Shown here one piece after another: positions 32,458-34,988 of a stretch of 34,988 nt of DNA (its first letter is position 1; each line of letters opens with the position of its first letter). Location: positions 1 to 34,988 of the forward strand of contig NZ_JAGYPE020000043.1 of assembly GCF_018343545.2 (NCBI RefSeq), given 5' to 3'. Made by a program: the position numbers and the translations under genes. Source of the DNA: Neobacillus citreus. Its GTDB lineage: Bacteria > Bacillota > Bacilli > Bacillales > Cytobacillaceae. Below the pieces are notes generated by a model that saw nothing but the letters and a program-made list of their open reading frames with translations, did no database searches and had not been told where the DNA came from.

Positions 32458-32840
32458 TTACTAATGTCTATTAAAATACCATGCTATGTACCATTCCCCC
32501 CTGTTAGGGTTACCTTAAAAACTTAGCCTCCCTAAGAAAATAGAATCTATTTTAATAATAAAATTGGTACAGAAAATTGTAAATATTTAAAATATTAAAT
32601 GTCAAAAATAGTTAAATTATCCTAAAAATCGGAAACATGCTTCATTGTTTGATAAGCATTCTTCGGCATAAAGTGAGAATTTTCTCCTATTTTTTCAAGT
32701 GATTAGGTTTGGTAAAATATTCATTATTCGTTAAAATAGGAAATTGGAATTATGTTCAGTACTATAGGAAGGAATTTAACACCTTAACGCATTGCAAGTA
32801 ACTCCACTGGCAATGCGTTAAAGTGATGAGGAGGGGTTTT
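32458..32840. other. Intergenic region with a leader inverted repeat
   Basis: This AT-rich divergent gap between inhA and yhdT has no ORF. At 32781-32824 it holds an inverted repeat with a perfect 12-base core (TTAACGCATTGC / GCAATGCGTTAA) and a 14-base loop, ending just before the yhdT ribosome binding site. No U-tract follows, so it is more likely an operator or a leader stem than a terminator. Clear promoters could not be fixed. Confidence 0.6.
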
Positions 32841-33107
32841 GTGAAGGACAAGCGGTTTAAGATTGCCCACCGGGAAGCGTTAATCGGCGTGGTTCTGGTT
32901 GTAATTAATTTTGTATGGTGGTACGGGTTTGCTTACGGTTTGGGTTCCAAAAAGGTAGAAGATTACTCATACATATTCGGCTTGCCGGCCTGGTTTTTCT
33001 ATAGCTGCATCGCCGGATTTATCGTAATGATCATTCTTGTCAGCCTGACCGTGAAATTTCTATTTAAAGATGTACCGTTTGAAGAGGAAGAGAGGAATGC
33101 CGAGTGA
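32841..33107 (+). CDS. yhdT: YhdT (DUF997) small membrane protein
   Basis: An 88-residue protein with two membrane helices (about 13-33 and 50-74). The first contains NFVWWYGFAYGLG and the second is preceded by YIFGLPAWFFYSC, both typical of YhdT. In many bacteria yhdT is directly followed by panF, as here, and the two proteins may act together; its exact role is unknown. GTG 32841 lies four bases after GGAGGGG; the longer frame from 32823 begins within that ribosome binding site. The stop overlaps the panF start by four bases (GTGA). Confidence 0.87.
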   Translation: MKDKRFKIAHREALIGVVLVVINFVWWYGFAYGLGSKKVEDYSYIFGLPAWFFYSCIAGFIVMIILVSLTVKFLFKDVPFEEEERNAE

Positions 33108-34549
33108 ACTGGGCAGTCATTACGCCATTAATTATTTTTTTATTCATCATTTTTGCTGTCGGCTTCTGGTCGAATAAATTTGTCCTCAAATCCAATTCGT
33201 TTTTGGAGGAATATTTTTTAGGCGAACGTCAGATGGGCGGCTTCATTCTCGCGATGACGATGGTGGCCACCTATGGCAGCGCTTCAAGCTTTATCGGCGG
33301 GCCGGGTGTTGCCTATACACAAGGTCTGGGCTGGGTACTGCTGGCGATGGCCCAGCTGGCGACCGGTTATTTCACCTTGATGGTCTTGGGCAAGAAATTT
33401 GCGATTATTTCCCGCCGGTATAAAGCCATTACCTTGATTGATTTTTTGAAAAATCGTTATCGTAGCAAGACGGTCGTTCTTTTATCAGCGGCCAGTATTA
33501 TCATTTTTCTATTCTCATCGATGACGGCTCAATGGATTGGCGGAGCTAGGTTGGTGGAGTCGTTAACTGGACTGCCATATACGGTTGCATTATTAATCTT
33601 TGCTTTTTCAGTCCTTGTTTTTGTTATTGTGGGGGGGTTCCGGGCTGTTGCTCTGACGGATACGATTCAAGGCGTCGTCATGTTCATGGGAACTTTAATT
33701 CTTCTTATTGCCACTATTAAGGCAGGCGGGGGAATCCCAAGGATAATCTCCGATTTGGCGGCAGAAAATCCTAACTTAATCAGCCCATTTGGTGCCGAAC
33801 GCACTTTAACGCCGGCGTATGTTTCCTCGTTTTGGATTTTAGTTGGGATCGGCGTCGTCGGCCTGCCGCAGATTGCGGTTCGGGCCATGTCCTATAAAAA
33901 CTCAAAGGCAATGCATAATGCCATTATCATTGGAACAGTTGTGGTCGGCTTTATCATGCTTGGCATGCACCTCATTGGCGTTTTCGCAAGGCCAGTGCTA
34001 CCAGGTGTTAAAATCGGCGATACCGTTATGCCGCTGCTCTCTATGAAAGTGCTCCCGCCGTTTGTTGCGGGTATCGTGCTGGCGGCTCCGATGGCGGCCA
34101 TCATGTCAACAGTTGATGCCCTGTTGATTTTGGTCAGCTCGGCATTGGTGAAGGATGTTTATCTAAATTATATTAAACCGACCGCCAGCGACCAGCAAAT
34201 TAAAAAGGTAAGTTTCAGCGTAACAGCGATTATTGGCATCCTGGTCATTTTGCTCGCGTTGAGTCCGCCGGATTTAATCATTTGGCTCAATCTATTTTCG
34301 TTTGGCGGCTTGGAGTCCGTGTTTATTTGGCCGGTTATTTTAGGCTTGTATTGGAGCAAGGGGAATAAATATGGGGCAATCACATCGATGATTTTGGGGA
34401 TGAGTTCCTACATTATCTTTGACCGATTTTATCCTAATCCCCTCGGCGTGCATACGGTGGTGCTGCCAATCCTGATTTCCCTGGCTGGATTTGTCGTCGC
34501 AAGTATTTTTACTAATTCTAAATCTAACAGTTTTGTACTGGAAAAATAA
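33104..34549 (+). CDS. panF: Sodium/pantothenate symporter PanF
   Basis: A 481-residue sodium:solute symporter (SSS family) with about 13 membrane helices, importing pantothenate, the precursor of coenzyme A. Recognisable segments are LEEYFLGERQMGGFILAMTMVATYGSASSFIGGPG, with the SSS sodium-site residues, GGFRAVALTDTIQGVVMF, and APMAAIMSTVDALLILVSSALVKDVYLN, with the conserved S-T-x-D. The GTG start overlaps the yhdT stop, so translation is coupled. The substrate is assigned from the overall family pattern and the YhdT partner. Confidence 0.9.
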   Translation: MNWAVITPLIIFLFIIFAVGFWSNKFVLKSNSFLEEYFLGERQMGGFILAMTMVATYGSASSFIGGPGVAYTQGLGWVLLAMAQLATGYFTLMVLGKKFAIISRRYKAITLIDFLKNRYRSKTVVLLSAASIIIFLFSSMTAQWIGGARLVESLTGLPYTVALLIFAFSVLVFVIVGGFRAVALTDTIQGVVMFMGTLILLIATIKAGGGIPRIISDLAAENPNLISPFGAERTLTPAYVSSFWILVGIGVVGLPQIAVRAMSYKNSKAMHNAIIIGTVVVGFIMLGMHLIGVFARPVLPGVKIGDTVMPLLSMKVLPPFVAGIVLAAPMAAIMSTVDALLILVSSALVKDVYLNYIKPTASDQQIKKVSFSVTAIIGILVILLALSPPDLIIWLNLFSFGGLESVFIWPVILGLYWSKGNKYGAITSMILGMSSYIIFDRFYPNPLGVHTVVLPILISLAGFVVASIFTNSKSNSFVLEK

Positions 34550-34562
34550 GAAGCACTTCAGG

Positions 34563-34590
34563 GTGCCCCGCTTCGGGACTATTTTTGTTG
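34563..34590 (+). terminator. Probable terminator after panF
   Basis: A short GC-rich hairpin (GTGCCCCG, CTT loop region, CGGGAC) is followed by TATTTTTGTT. The stem is short and has a mismatch or bulge, so efficiency is uncertain. Confidence 0.6.
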
Positions 34591-34648
34591 CAATTTTCTT
34601 TATGAATTTTTAAAATGAATTAACAGAATGAAGAGGTGGGGGATCCCA

Positions 34649-34894
34649 TTGGTAGAGGTTATTCGCCATTTATCGGCGCTTATCATGCCAGGTTTATTAG
34701 TGTTATTTTTTACAAGGGTTACATACAATCGGGTGATTGGCCTTGTCCTGACGGTGGCGCTTATCGCAGCTTCTGTATACAAGGGGTATACCAATACGTT
34801 TGTCCTGATTGTCATTGACGCCTTTTCGCTGACCGCCGGTTTCTGGCTCGCCGCGAAAATGAAGCCCAAAACCGTTAGAAAAATTGATGGATAA
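34649..34894 (+). CDS. csbA: CsbA (DUF2198) small membrane protein
   Basis: An 81-residue protein with three membrane helices. FFTRVTYNRVIGLVLTVALIAASVYKGYTNTFVLIVIDAFSL matches the DUF2198/CsbA pattern (R-V-T-x-N, Y-K-G-Y-T, V-I-D-A-x-S-L). In Bacillus subtilis csbA is controlled by SigB, of unknown function, and lies just before uvrB. Here no GTTT-N14-GGGWAW SigB promoter is seen close upstream. The start is TTG 34649, six bases after AGGTGGGGG; an in-frame ATG at 34628 lies upstream of that site. The next gene, outside the window, may be uvrB. Confidence 0.85.
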   Translation: MVEVIRHLSALIMPGLLVLFFTRVTYNRVIGLVLTVALIAASVYKGYTNTFVLIVIDAFSLTAGFWLAAKMKPKTVRKIDG

Positions 34895-34895
34895 T

Positions 34896-34924
34896 AGTCT
34901 GCCGTAATTGGCAGGCTTTTTTTA
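34896..34924 (+). terminator. Terminator after csbA
   Basis: AGTCTGCC and GGCAGGCT form an eight-base-pair stem with one T-G pair and a six-base loop, followed by six to seven T. Confidence 0.85.
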
Positions 34925-34988
34925 GTTTAAAAGAGGTCCCATTTGACCCGAGAAGGGTTACTAGTGGGCACCCACGGTAAAAATAGAG
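34925..34988. other. Non-coding tail at window edge
   Basis: The last 64 bases contain a small ACCC-N5-GGGT inverted repeat and no recognisable gene. They are probably leader sequence of the next gene. Confidence 0.4.

Overview
The window looks like a chromosomal segment of a low-GC Gram-positive endospore-former of the family Bacillaceae (Bacillus/Neobacillus-like; genus not certain). This rests on AT-rich intergenic DNA, strong GGAGG-type ribosome binding sites, frequent GTG/TTG starts, lipoproteins with Gram-positive lipoboxes, and Bacillus-type genes (ureH, ycnJ-ycnI, ydhK, rocB, an immune inhibitor A protease, csbA). No phage, insertion sequence, CRISPR array, rRNA or tRNA was seen.

Layout. 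(1) 1-5005: the 3' end of a urease operon (ureC end, ureE, ureF, ureG, ureD), a nickel permease (ureH), a small YheE-like gene, and a convergent urea transporter. Together these form a urea uptake, nickel uptake and urease maturation block. (2) 5334-6809: a sodium:alanine/glycine symporter. (3) 6873-17471: an envelope redox/metal region. It holds an OmpR-type two-component system, a CcdA-like thiol-redox membrane protein with a methyltransferase, a beta-propeller lipoprotein, a YdhK (DUF1541) lipoprotein, two very small Met-rich membrane/secreted proteins, and a His/Met/Asp-rich anchored protein paired with a NapH/CcoG-like polyferredoxin. An amino-acid ABC transporter sits inside this region. 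(4) 17580-20678: a MacB/YknXYZ-type adaptor, ATPase and permease operon. (5) 20989-24850: a LiaSR/NarXL-type two-component system divergent from ycnJ-ycnI (copper). (6) 24988-27557: an amino-acid ABC transporter under a clear lysine riboswitch, so probably a lysine importer. (7) 27716-34894: rocB, a VTT/TVP38 membrane protein, an immune inhibitor A metalloprotease with a cre-like site in its leader, a YhdT-PanF pantothenate symporter pair, and CsbA.

The main new observation is a promoter-like element found five times in region 3. Its form is TCCATA-N2-TTCTGCA, followed at fixed distance by a -10-like TANNNT. It stands before every operon of the redox/metal set: the CcdA-like gene, ydhK, the two small Met-rich genes, and the His/Met-rich plus polyferredoxin pair. 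The fifth copy faces an intergenic terminator with no ORF between, which may mark a small RNA. The left half contains a degenerate direct repeat (TCYRYA-N3-TCYRYA), as expected for an OmpR-type regulator, and one copy lies in the gap between the two-component operon and the CcdA-like gene. I infer an undescribed envelope metal (probably copper) and redox regulon run by that two-component system.

Other regulatory structure: a lysine riboswitch whose leader has extra repeats able to form competing long-range pairings; hairpin-plus-U-tract attenuators between the binding-protein and permease genes of both ABC operons; an Fnr/Crp-like palindrome before the beta-propeller lipoprotein; and a near-ideal catabolite (cre) site before the metalloprotease. 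All calls come from reading the sequence without database searches.
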